Positions 7,474-14,976 of a stretch of 24,875 nucleotides of DNA are shown here, in pieces. The stretch comes from CAYVQU01 sp964453155 (GTDB lineage Bacteria; Chloroflexota; Anaerolineae; Anaerolineales; UBA11858). The number at the start of each line of letters is the position of its first letter. Position 1 is the stretch's first letter. The notes beneath the pieces were generated by a model. It had not been told where the DNA came from. It searched no databases and saw only the letters and a program-made list of their open reading frames with translations. The stretch lies in the NCBI GenBank assembly GCA_964453155.1, contig CAYVQU010000071.1, positions 1 through 24,875 on the forward strand. The letters run 5' to 3'. The position numbers were made by a program, and so were the translations under genes.

Positions 7474-9508
7474 TCGTCTCGATAAGTTGTTTTCTGAATC
7501 CGAATTGCCGGATCCAGAACCTACGGCCGATGCGCATCTCAGTGAGACGCCGCCGCCCTCCAGGGATGATGATATCTCTGTTTCGGAGGCACCGATCCCC
7601 CAGCCCGAGATAGATCGTAAATCTCGGTTAGGCTGGGAAGATTATCTGAATGCTATCGATCGTGATGACAGAATTGGTTTCAGCTACGATGGTGACGAAA
7701 TTCGCCCGTTGGCAGCCCAATCCTTACCTGATAAAGAGACCGAGTCCGTCGAAGTTCCATTGCAAATTGGATCCGAGTTATTAGGCGCCCTCGAGTTAGA
7801 AGGTTCCGACGACTGGGATTCTGAAGAAGTGGAATTAATTTCAACCATTGCGCAGCAAGTTTCGCAACATGTTGAAAACTTGCGTTTGCTTGAGCAAGCA
7901 GAACAGTATCGCAACGAGGCTGAAGAGGCGACTCGTCAGCTTACCCGTGAGGGTTGGGAAGATTATCTCCAAAACAGTGAATCGCATGTGAGTGGGTTTG
8001 TTTATGATGCGAATCGGGTGAAACCCATAACCGAATCTCATCTGAAGGCCGAAACAACCCCTACCACGGTTTCTCATGACCTTATCGTCCGAGACACTTC
8101 GATTGGCCAGTTAACAGTGACGGCCGCGCAGCGAGATCCCGAAACCGTTACAAACCTGCTCGATACGATTACCGATCGATTAAGCACGCAAATCGAAAGT
8201 TTACGCTTATTAGAAGAAACCGAACGCAGTCGTCAGCAGCTCGATAAACGGGCCGCCGAGTTAGAGACTGTGGCACAGGTGAGTACGGCCGCTGCGACCA
8301 TCCTCGATCCCGAAGCATTATTGCAATCTGTAGTGGATCTTACCCGTTACAGCTTCAGTCTATATCACTCATCGGTTTACTTGTTGGATGATACCGATGG
8401 GGAACTAACTCTGACAGCAGCTTCGGGCAAAATTGGTCAAAAAATGTTGGAATCCCGCCATATCATCCCATTGAATGCTAAATCGGTGGTGGCTAAAGCA
8501 GCCCGTACGCGGGAGGTTGTTATCGTATCAGACACGGAAACTGATCCCGATTATCTACCTCATCCTAATTTGCCGGACGCGCGTAGTGAAATGGCCGTTC
8601 CAATGATCGTTGCTGACCAATTGATTGGGGTTGTCGATGTGGAAGCAATTGAACCGAACCGTTTTAGCGTTGAAGATCAACAAACCTATATCACCTTGGC
8701 CTCTCAAACAGCGGTTGCATTGCGAAACGCCCAACTCTACGCCGAACAGATGGCAACTGTCGCCCGTTTGCAAGAATTGGATAACATGAAATCGGCTTTC
8801 TTGGCGAATATGAGCCACGAACTCCGGACTCCGCTCAACTCCATTTTGGGATTTACCCAAGTGATGTTGGAAGGTTTGGATGGTCCGTTGACCGAATACA
8901 TGGAAGAAGATCTGGGTTTAATCGAGAAGAACGGCAAGCACCTGCTCAACCTGATCAACGATGTTTTGGATATGGCCCGAATCGAGGCCGGCCGAGTGTC
9001 ATTCTACATCGAATCGGTAAATCTCCCCGATCTGTTGGATGACGTTCTCAAAACCAATAGCCCGATGGCACGTGAAAAATCACTCGATCTCGAGATGATC
9101 AGTACTCTGGCCGATAACCAAGTCATCATGGCAGATTCGGTCCGCCTGCGCCAGGTTTTGATCAATGTGGTTGGTAACTCGCTGAAGTTTACGCATGAAG
9201 GCGGTATTAAGGTCTATGCCGATTATCTTGATGATGACAAAATTCAGGTTCGCATCAAGGATTCTGGGATCGGGGTACCGCCCGATAAGTTGGAGGCAAT
9301 TTTCGAGGCTTTCAGCCAGGTGGATACATCCACTACCCGCAAGGTGGGTGGTACCGGGCTGGGGCTCCCCATCAGCCGCCGTTTGGTCGAAATGCATGGC
9401 GGCCGGATGTGGGCCGAAAGTTCGGGTATCGAGGGTGAAGGTACCACCACTTTCTTAGAACTCCCCATCAGTGGCCCCGAGGATCATAAAGAGGAAGTTG
9501 AACTCTAA
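7448..9508 (+). CDS. Soluble GAF-domain histidine kinase
   Basis: A 686-residue sensor kinase without membrane segments. The N-terminal 55 residues are acidic, proline-rich and probably disordered. Two short GAF-like Trp/Tyr modules follow, at about 61-150 (LGWEDYLNA) and 165-258 (LTREGWEDY), then a full GAF at about 270-425. The HisKA helix carries MSHELRTPL with the phospho-acceptor His457. The HATPase domain shows the N box with Asn577 (GNSLKFT), the G1 box DSGIGV and the G2 box GGTGLGLPIS, so all catalytic boxes are intact. It is the only phospho-donor in the operon. The gene overlaps the ParA gene by 26 nt and ends 3 nt before the PLP-receiver fusion, so that fusion and the following lone receiver are its likely partners. 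The GAF domains resemble those of the two upstream sensor-only proteins, which would suit mixed complexes. Confidence 0.92.
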   Translation: MSNHEKFPNRLDKLFSESELPDPEPTADAHLSETPPPSRDDDISVSEAPIPQPEIDRKSRLGWEDYLNAIDRDDRIGFSYDGDEIRPLAAQSLPDKETESVEVPLQIGSELLGALELEGSDDWDSEEVELISTIAQQVSQHVENLRLLEQAEQYRNEAEEATRQLTREGWEDYLQNSESHVSGFVYDANRVKPITESHLKAETTPTTVSHDLIVRDTSIGQLTVTAAQRDPETVTNLLDTITDRLSTQIESLRLLEETERSRQQLDKRAAELETVAQVSTAAATILDPEALLQSVVDLTRYSFSLYHSSVYLLDDTDGELTLTAASGKIGQKMLESRHIIPLNAKSVVAKAARTREVVIVSDTETDPDYLPHPNLPDARSEMAVPMIVADQLIGVVDVEAIEPNRFSVEDQQTYITLASQTAVALRNAQLYAEQMATVARLQELDNMKSAFLANMSHELRTPLNSILGFTQVMLEGLDGPLTEYMEEDLGLIEKNGKHLLNLINDVLDMARIEAGRVSFYIESVNLPDLLDDVLKTNSPMAREKSLDLEMISTLADNQVIMADSVRLRQVLINVVGNSLKFTHEGGIKVYADYLDDDKIQVRIKDSGIGVPPDKLEAIFEAFSQVDTSTTRKVGGTGLGLPISRRLVEMHGGRMWAESSGIEGEGTTTFLELPISGPEDHKEEVEL

Positions 9509-9511
9509 ACC

Positions 9512-11167
9512 ATGGCGAATCCCGAATATCTGCGCTGTGTTGAGTGTAATCATCAACAAAAATATAAACCGTTTACTCTCACAATTTGTGAAAAATGTGA
9601 ATCTGAATGGGTGGTTGCCCATTACGATTATGTGAGTCTCAAACGAGCATTGTTGCGCGGTTTACCGGGGCGCGCTTTCAACATCTGGCGCTACCACGAG
9701 GTATTGCCCGTAGCCCCACCCTCCGGACATAGATATGACGCGGTTGGCGGCACGCCGCTGCGCCGCTCTAGTCGTTATGGTGAGTCACTCGGGTTGTCCC
9801 AGTTATTCATCAAAGACGAACGCTATGGCCCCACTAGCACATTTAAAGATCGACAGGCCAAAATAGCGGTTACCGCGCTACTGGCTGAAGGCATCAGCGA
9901 AGTTGTCATTGCCTCTTCAGGAAATGCCGCAGTAGCCTATGCTGCTGCCTGCGCCCAGGCCGATATTAAGCTATGGGTCTTTATGACCAGCACTGTACCG
10001 GCCGAAAAATTACGGGAAACCGCGTTGTATGGGGCTGAAGTAATAAAAGTATCAGGAACTTTCGACGAAACTCGCGAAATTGCGGCTGAATTTGCCGCTC
10101 AGCGCGGGTTGATGTTGGATCGGGGAGTGACGAACCTGGCTGCTCGGGATGCCATGAAAACCATCGCTTACGAAATTGTTGAACAACTTGGTTGGCGGGC
10201 ACCGGATTGGTATGTTCAGGCGGTAAGTGCGGGTTTGGGCCCATTTGGCGTGTATCAGGGTTTTGAAGAGCTGTACGAAATGGGCCTGATTGATCGGATT
10301 CCGTCATTAGCAGTGATTCAACCCGAAGGATGTGCCCCGATGGTGCAAGCCTTCCGTTTAGGGGAAAATGTAGCTGAACCGGTCGTACCGAGTACGCGTA
10401 TTTCTATTTTAGCCACGGGCGATCCGGGTAAAGTATATTCTTATTTATCTCAGCATATCAAAAATTATGGGGGGATTATGGAAAGTGTAGCAGATGACCA
10501 AGCGTTTACTGTCATCCAAACCTTAGCCAAAACTGATGGGTTGACTGTAGAACCGGCCACAGCCGTGGCATTTGCCGGGTTAGAAAAATTAGTTTCCCAA
10601 AATGTAATCGCTCCCGATAGCACTGTGGTCGTTAACTGTACTGGCCACGCCTTTCCTCTGGAAAAGTACGGTCTTGAAGAATTAACGAAGGGAGATATTG
10701 AATTAGGCGATGTCCCCTCGGCAAGTTTGACCGAAGGTCTGCAAGCCGCATTAAATACCCTCGATGAGAAAACAACCACTGTTTTGGTGGTGGATGATAA
10801 CCTGGACGCAGTCCGATTAATCCGGCGGTTGCTGGAGATGAAGAAAAAATACCGGGTATATGATGCTAATAATGGTCGGGATGGGTTAGAATTAGCCCGC
10901 CGCCACCTACCCGATTTAATCATTCTTGATTTGATGATGCCCGAAATTGATGGGTTTGGTGTGCTTGAAAAACTAAAAGATGATCCCCGCACGCAGCATA
11001 TTCCGGTTATCGTGGTCAGCGCTAAAGATATCAGCGGAGATGAATGGCAGCGTTTACGCGGTCATATAGAAGGAATTTATCAAAAAGGCTCATTGCCACC
11101 CAGAGATTTTGTCAATCAGGTGGTGGAAGTGATTGAACAGAAGACGATGGCAAAGGGAGAAGCATGA
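9512..11167 (+). CDS. Threonine-synthase-like PLP enzyme fused to a response-regulator receiver domain
   Basis: A 551-residue fusion. Residues 1-35 form a small zinc-ribbon-like knot (Cys9, Cys12, Cys26, Cys29), as seen at the start of many threonine synthases. Residues about 75-400 are a fold-type II PLP enzyme. GGTPL is followed by GPTSTFKDR with the Schiff-base Lys112, then the phosphate loop SSGNAAVAY and the C-terminal motif VNCTGH. Threonine synthase converts O-phosphohomoserine and water to threonine and phosphate. The substrate here is inferred from family resemblance only, and SSGNA differs from the usual STGNT. Residues about 427-545 are a complete CheY-like receiver: acidic pair in VVDDN, phospho-acceptor Asp473 (LDLMMPEIDG), Ser503 and Lys505. 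The gene follows the histidine kinase by 3 nt and overlaps the next receiver by 4 nt, so phosphorylation by that kinase is likely. Whether it changes enzyme activity, or the enzyme domain has become a ligand sensor, is open. Confidence 0.9.
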   Translation: MANPEYLRCVECNHQQKYKPFTLTICEKCESEWVVAHYDYVSLKRALLRGLPGRAFNIWRYHEVLPVAPPSGHRYDAVGGTPLRRSSRYGESLGLSQLFIKDERYGPTSTFKDRQAKIAVTALLAEGISEVVIASSGNAAVAYAAACAQADIKLWVFMTSTVPAEKLRETALYGAEVIKVSGTFDETREIAAEFAAQRGLMLDRGVTNLAARDAMKTIAYEIVEQLGWRAPDWYVQAVSAGLGPFGVYQGFEELYEMGLIDRIPSLAVIQPEGCAPMVQAFRLGENVAEPVVPSTRISILATGDPGKVYSYLSQHIKNYGGIMESVADDQAFTVIQTLAKTDGLTVEPATAVAFAGLEKLVSQNVIAPDSTVVVNCTGHAFPLEKYGLEELTKGDIELGDVPSASLTEGLQAALNTLDEKTTTVLVVDDNLDAVRLIRRLLEMKKKYRVYDANNGRDGLELARRHLPDLIILDLMMPEIDGFGVLEKLKDDPRTQHIPVIVVSAKDISGDEWQRLRGHIEGIYQKGSLPPRDFVNQVVEVIEQKTMAKGEA

Positions 11168-11550
11168 TGGCTTTTAACATTTTATACATTGAAGATAACG
11201 AAGATAATTTGCGCCTGGTGCGCCGCGCCTTAGAAGCGCGCAGTTACGTGGTTCACGATGCAATGAATGGCTTAGATGGCCTTGACCGGGCTAAATCCTT
11301 ACAACCGGATCTGATTTTGCTCGATATCAACCTACCCGACATTGATGGTTACGAGGTTGCTCAAAGGTTACGCACCAGTGACGAAGAATTTCTGCAGGTG
11401 ATCCCAATTATTGCGATCACAGCAAACGCCCTTAAAGGGGATGCTGAGAAAGCTTTGTCAGCTGGTTGTGATGTTTATATGGCAAAACCCATCAACGTTC
11501 GCGAATTATGGGCGCGGGTCGAAGCATTTTTACCCGAAAATGGATCGTAA
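11164..11550 (+). CDS. Single-domain response regulator (CheY-like receiver)
   Basis: A 128-residue receiver domain with no output domain. The acidic pocket is in YIEDNEDN, the phospho-acceptor is Asp54 (LLDINLPDIDGYE), the switch threonine lies in AITANA, and Lys108 lies in YMAKPIN. The ATG overlaps the TGA of the preceding PLP-receiver gene (ATGA), with a purine-rich ribosome site (AAGGGAGA) inside the end of that gene. A second in-frame ATG lies one codon on. It is the last gene of the signalling operon and ends shortly before a strong terminator. It may act as a phosphate sink or shuttle for the kinase, or as a diffusible output. Receivers of this DivK/CheY type commonly act by protein contact. 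Confidence 0.9.
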   Translation: MMAFNILYIEDNEDNLRLVRRALEARSYVVHDAMNGLDGLDRAKSLQPDLILLDINLPDIDGYEVAQRLRTSDEEFLQVIPIIAITANALKGDAEKALSAGCDVYMAKPINVRELWARVEAFLPENGS

Positions 11551-11571
11551 ATTAATTCTCAATATTGAAAG

Positions 11572-11608
11572 AAAAAAACCTGAGTGTGTTGCACACTCAG
11601 GTTTTTTT
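11572..11608. terminator. Bidirectional intrinsic terminator
   Basis: A perfect 10-bp stem, CCTGAGTGTG (11579-11588) with CACACTCAGG (11592-11601), closes on a 3-base loop. It is flanked by seven A on the left and seven T on the right, so it works on both strands. It ends the signalling operon on the plus strand and the convergent scpB on the minus strand. Confidence 0.92.
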
Positions 11609-11629
11609 GTAATTGAAAACCAAAAGAAA

Positions 11630-12214
11630 CTAGGTTTTGAGAATGGTCTCATCCTCATGGGATTCCTCGCCGTTGAGGACCTCATCCAAATTGAGCGGCG
11701 GTAATTCGTCAATAGAAGTCAGTCCAAAATATCCCAAAAATTCGGGGGTGGTGCTGTACAAAATTGGGCGGCCAGGCCCCTCAGCCCGTCCAACTTCTTG
11801 AATCAACCCTTTACTAAGCAAAGTTTTCATCACCCCGTCGCTGTTTACCCCTCGAATCGAGTCAATTTGAGGCCGGGTAACTGGCTGTTGGTAAGCCACA
11901 ATGGCCATCGTTTCCAACGCAGCGCGGCTAACCCGACTGGTCGCTTCTAAGCCTAAAAAAAACTCGACCTGGGGGGCTAATTCTGGTGCTGAGACCAGTT
12001 GAATCCGGCCGCGATGCCGTTGCAGGCGGAGGCCACGTTGGGAAAATTCTGCTTCGAGCACGGGGAGTTCTTTCTCGATTTTCCGATTAGTAACTCCCAG
12101 TGCCGTCGCAAGCTGAGACACTGTCACTGCTCCAGGGGCGACAAAGAGCAGCGCCTCGATTTGGGCGCTCAGGCCCAAGCCGGTATTCGGCATAGATGGT
12201 GGTAGGGTGGTCAT
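11630..12214 (-). CDS. scpB: Segregation and condensation protein B
   Basis: A 194-residue protein with the ScpB layout of two winged-helix domains, about residues 14-85 and 95-165. Family motifs are IEALLFVAPG near the start and LETMAIVAYQQPVTRPQI in the second domain, followed by the conserved region running to EVGRAEGPGRPILYSTTPEFL. With ScpA and SMC it forms the condensin-like complex that compacts and segregates the chromosome. No scpA lies beside it, although the two genes are often neighbours. The start could be the ATG at 12214 or the ATG seven codons later, and neither has a clear ribosome binding site. It is transcribed divergently from the lipoprotein gene and converges on the signalling operon. 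Confidence 0.93.
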   Translation of the reverse strand: MTTLPPSMPNTGLGLSAQIEALLFVAPGAVTVSQLATALGVTNRKIEKELPVLEAEFSQRGLRLQRHRGRIQLVSAPELAPQVEFFLGLEATSRVSRAALETMAIVAYQQPVTRPQIDSIRGVNSDGVMKTLLSKGLIQEVGRAEGPGRPILYSTTPEFLGYFGLTSIDELPPLNLDEVLNGEESHEDETILKT

Positions 12215-12222
12215 GCTATAAT
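12214..12222 (+). promoter_or_regulatory. Extended -10 promoter for the lipoprotein gene
   Basis: TGCTATAAT is a perfect extended -10 (TGn plus TATAAT at 12217-12222). No good -35 hexamer is seen 17 bases upstream, which fits an extended -10 promoter. Transcription would begin near 12229, giving a leader of about 45 nt to the ATG at 12275. The element abuts the scpB start codon on the other strand. Confidence 0.5.
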
Positions 12223-12245
12223 CTGGGATTGATATTCAGGATAAG

Positions 12246-12273
12246 AAAATATTTACTTACTAGAAAAATTCAA
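12246..12273 (-). promoter_or_regulatory. Possible scpB promoter
   Basis: On the minus strand, TTGAAT (12273-12268) and TATTTT (12251-12246) are separated by 16 bases. A start near 12239 would give a leader of about 25 nt. The hexamers are imperfect. Confidence 0.3.
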
Positions 12274-12274
12274 G

Positions 12275-13879
12275 ATGCGATTATACCATTCAACTTTCTT
12301 TCTCGGATTGATGGTTCTCCTCCTGGCTGCGTGTGCAGTTGCTCCCGAAGTTACCCCCGCTTTCGTCGCAGCCCAAATTCAAGTCGATGGTCAAATTTAT
12401 CAGGTGGAAGTTGTACCTGGTAGTACGGTCCAAGAGGCTATTCAATCTTTAGAAATTTCCATGGGGGCTTTAGATCGAGTTGAGCCGCCCTCCTACACGG
12501 TGCTAACTGCCGGTACCGAAATTAAAATTACCCGGGTCTGGGAGGAATTTGAAGTTGAACAGGTTGTCATACCCTATGAGCAGCAACTTCAACCCAGTGA
12601 GTTTTTGACCTCGGGAGAGCAACAGCCCCTCCAATTAGGAGAAAATGGCCTTCAGGAAATAACTTATCGCCGGCTCGTAGAGGATGGGGTTGAAATATCC
12701 AAAAATCCAATAAAAACCGTGATCGTTAAAGAACCGGTTGCACAGATCATGTTGGTCGGGGTGCAAACCTCATATTCTCCATTGAACATTCCGGGCCGGT
12801 TGATATATCTCTCAGAAGGGAATGCCTGGATGTTGGAGGGCACGACGGCTAATCGGATCCCGGTAGTGAGTACGGGGGATTTAGATGGGCGGGTTTTCAG
12901 GCTTTCAGAAGATGGAACCTGGTTATTATTTACCCGCCGAGATGAAGACGAAGATATCATCAATACTTTGTGGGCGACCGAAATCGGTAACCCTGAAATG
13001 GTAATCGACCTGAAAGTTGAAAATGTGATCCATTTCGCCGATTGGGTTCCTGGCTCATTATCTCGGGTGGTGTATTCGACTGTTGAAGCCCGTCAGGCCG
13101 CACCCGGATGGCAGGCCAATAACAACTTAATTTATCGGGATTTTAGTTTAAGCGGCTGGGTTTCGAACCAAGAATACGCCATCGGAACGAATTCAGGCGG
13201 GGTCTATGGCTGGTGGGGGGTTGATTACATTTACGCTCCGAATGATGCCCGCCTGGGATATGTCGGCCCAGATCAAGTCGGTATTTATGATGATCGCCTT
13301 GAAGAAAATCAACGATCCCAAATATTGGAAATTACACCCTTACAAACCCGTGGAAATTGGGCCTGGGTTCCGGGTGCCCAATGGAGCCCAGATGGTTTGG
13401 TAATTTATACCGTAAACCATGCTCCGCCCCCCGGTTCGGTTTCTCCTGAAGAATCCCCCAATTTCGATCTGACCGCAATTCCCTTGGTTAGTGGGGAGCC
13501 GATTCCCTTAGTTTCTCTTGTGGGGATGTTTGCCTATCCATTACCCTCGCCCATTCAAATTCACGCCTCTGGGGAGACTGGCTATCAAGTAGCCTATTTG
13601 CAGGCTATTTTCCCCACCCAAAGCGATACTAGTCGCTACCGTTTGCGGGTGATGGATCGCGATGGCTCTAATCAGCGTGAATTATTTCCTCCCGCGGAGG
13701 CACCGGGGATTGAACCACTTAATGATTGGGGTGTCTGGTCACCGGCGGAACTGGAAAGCACGGGGCACCACGTCCTGGCGATCCTATACCAGGGAAATAT
13801 CTGGCTGATTGATACCCACTCAGGCGAATCCTGGCAAATCACCGGTGATGGCAGCATTAATCGTATGGATTGGCAATGA
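12275..13879 (+). CDS. Lipoprotein with G5 domain and C-terminal beta-propeller-like region
   Basis: A 534-residue exported lipoprotein. The signal peptide ends in the lipobox LAAC with lipidated Cys20. Residues about 34-88 resemble the ubiquitin-like domain that precedes G5 in YabE/Rpf-type proteins (GSTVQEAI, LTAGTEIKITRV). A G5 domain follows at about 88-165 (EVEQVVIPYE, ITYRRLVEDGVEI, VKEPVAQIMLVG). From about 170 to the end come repeated blocks such as LSEDGTWLLFTRR, QWSPDGLVIYTV and IWLIDTHSGESW, typical of TolB/PD40-type propellers. G5 domains are linked to cell-wall or polysaccharide binding, so an envelope-surface role is likely, and the substrate is unknown. No strong ribosome site precedes the ATG. 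The gene stands alone between its promoter and the terminator at about 13939. Confidence 0.8.
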   Translation: MRLYHSTFFLGLMVLLLAACAVAPEVTPAFVAAQIQVDGQIYQVEVVPGSTVQEAIQSLEISMGALDRVEPPSYTVLTAGTEIKITRVWEEFEVEQVVIPYEQQLQPSEFLTSGEQQPLQLGENGLQEITYRRLVEDGVEISKNPIKTVIVKEPVAQIMLVGVQTSYSPLNIPGRLIYLSEGNAWMLEGTTANRIPVVSTGDLDGRVFRLSEDGTWLLFTRRDEDEDIINTLWATEIGNPEMVIDLKVENVIHFADWVPGSLSRVVYSTVEARQAAPGWQANNNLIYRDFSLSGWVSNQEYAIGTNSGGVYGWWGVDYIYAPNDARLGYVGPDQVGIYDDRLEENQRSQILEITPLQTRGNWAWVPGAQWSPDGLVIYTVNHAPPPGSVSPEESPNFDLTAIPLVSGEPIPLVSLVGMFAYPLPSPIQIHASGETGYQVAYLQAIFPTQSDTSRYRLRVMDRDGSNQRELFPPAEAPGIEPLNDWGVWSPAELESTGHHVLAILYQGNIWLIDTHSGESWQITGDGSINRMDWQ

Positions 13880-13938
13880 TATTGTCTCTTGTCGATTAGG
13901 GCCGGGTACACTAAAATGTAGGCCGTTTTTTCAGCATG

Positions 13939-13970
13939 AGGGCTGGGATCACTTCCCAGCCCTTTATTAT
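13939..13970 (+). terminator. Intrinsic terminator after the lipoprotein gene
   Basis: A perfect 10-bp stem, AGGGCTGGGA (13939-13948) with TCCCAGCCCT (13954-13963), has a 5-base loop and is followed by TTATTAT. The U-tract is broken by A residues, so termination may be partial. The remaining intergenic bases up to 14019 show nothing else clear. Confidence 0.7.
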
Positions 13971-14019
13971 GGATTTACTACTAAAATCTGCCTAGCAGAA
14001 TTTGGAAAAGGAAGTTACG

Positions 14020-14976
14020 ATGCGTATTTTGATCACTGGAGCAGCCGGATTTCTTGGATCTCATCTTTGTGACCGTTTATTGAAGGAAGGTCATGAAGTA
14101 ATTGGGATGGATAATTTTATTACCGGAAACCCCCAAAATCTGGCCCACCTGTCTGGCCAAGAAGGGTTTTCTTTCATCCGGCACGATGTTTCGAATTTTA
14201 TATTTGTGCCAGGCAAGTTGGATGCCATCATGCATTTTGCCTCCCCAGCCAGTCCCAACCCCTGGTCGCCATTTGGGTATGTCAATTTGCCCATACAAAC
14301 GATGAAAGCTGGTGCACTTGGAACCCATAATACTTTGGGGCTGGCCAAACAGTTCAACGCCCGTTTTTTGCTGGCCTCCACCAGCGAGATTTACGGTGAT
14401 CCCCTTGAACATCCTCAAACTGAAGGCTACTGGGGCCATGTCGATCCGATCGGGCCCCGCTCGGTGTATGACGAGGCCAAGCGATTTGCAGAAGCGCTGA
14501 CGATGGCCTATCATCGTTTCCACGGGTTGAATACCAGCATCGTCCGCATTTTCAATACTTATGGTCCCCGCATGCACATCGATGACGGGCGGGTCGTTCC
14601 CAACTTCATTAAACAGGCTCTCCAGGGAGAACCCTTAACCGTATATGGCGATGGTGCCCAGACCCGCAGTTTTTGTTATGTTTCTGATTTAGTCGATGGT
14701 TTGTACCGTCTTTTGATGTCGGATGAACACGACCCGGTCAATATTGGCAATCCGGTTGAGACCACCATTTTAGAGTTCGCCGAAACGATCAACAAACTGA
14801 CCGGAAATGAAGAAATTGTATTTTTAGACCAAGAACGCGGTCAGGGCGATCCACAGCGACGGCGACCAGATATTTCCCGAGCTGAAACAGCCTTAAAATG
14901 GGAACCTAAGGTAAGTTTAGAAGACGGTATTCGGCGTACAATTCCTTACTTTAAGGAGCAGTTAGGTTTGGCATGA
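14020..14976 (+). CDS. NAD-dependent sugar-nucleotide epimerase/dehydratase, UDP-glucuronate decarboxylase (UDP-xylose synthase) type
   Basis: A 318-residue extended short-chain dehydrogenase. The Rossmann motif is GAAGFLG (Gly7, Gly10, Gly13). The active site is STSEIYG (Thr121, Ser122, Glu123) with the YxxxK pair Tyr150/Lys154. The stretches HPQTEGYWG and PIGPRSVYDEAKRFAE match UDP-xylose synthases, which oxidise and decarboxylate UDP-glucuronate and then reduce the intermediate to UDP-xylose. Related dTDP-glucose dehydratases and UDP-glucose epimerases lack that stretch, so the subfamily is likely but not certain. The start is the ATG at 14020, preceded by AAAAGGAAG. A TTG at 14002 is in frame but has no ribosome site. 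The stop overlaps the start of the GtrA-family gene, suggesting linked roles in cell-surface glycosylation. Confidence 0.88.
   Translation: MRILITGAAGFLGSHLCDRLLKEGHEVIGMDNFITGNPQNLAHLSGQEGFSFIRHDVSNFIFVPGKLDAIMHFASPASPNPWSPFGYVNLPIQTMKAGALGTHNTLGLAKQFNARFLLASTSEIYGDPLEHPQTEGYWGHVDPIGPRSVYDEAKRFAEALTMAYHRFHGLNTSIVRIFNTYGPRMHIDDGRVVPNFIKQALQGEPLTVYGDGAQTRSFCYVSDLVDGLYRLLMSDEHDPVNIGNPVETTILEFAETINKLTGNEEIVFLDQERGQGDPQRRRPDISRAETALKWEPKVSLEDGIRRTIPYFKEQLGLA

Noticed and set aside
10465..10992. 175-codon open frame on the minus strand
   Set aside because: It lies wholly opposite the PLP-receiver fusion, whose plus-strand frame shows clear enzyme and receiver motifs; the minus product is Ser/Arg-rich without motifs.
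11411..11704. 97-codon open frame crossing the end of the lone receiver
   Set aside because: It overlaps the receiver in another frame, runs through the strong terminator and into antisense scpB.
14002..14019. TTG at 14002 as start of the sugar-nucleotide gene
   Set aside because: The ribosome site AAAAGGAAG falls inside this extension, and the Rossmann fold starts directly at the ATG at 14020.
14077..14577. 166-codon open frame on the minus strand
   Set aside because: It is antisense to the sugar-nucleotide gene, with no ribosome site or family motif.
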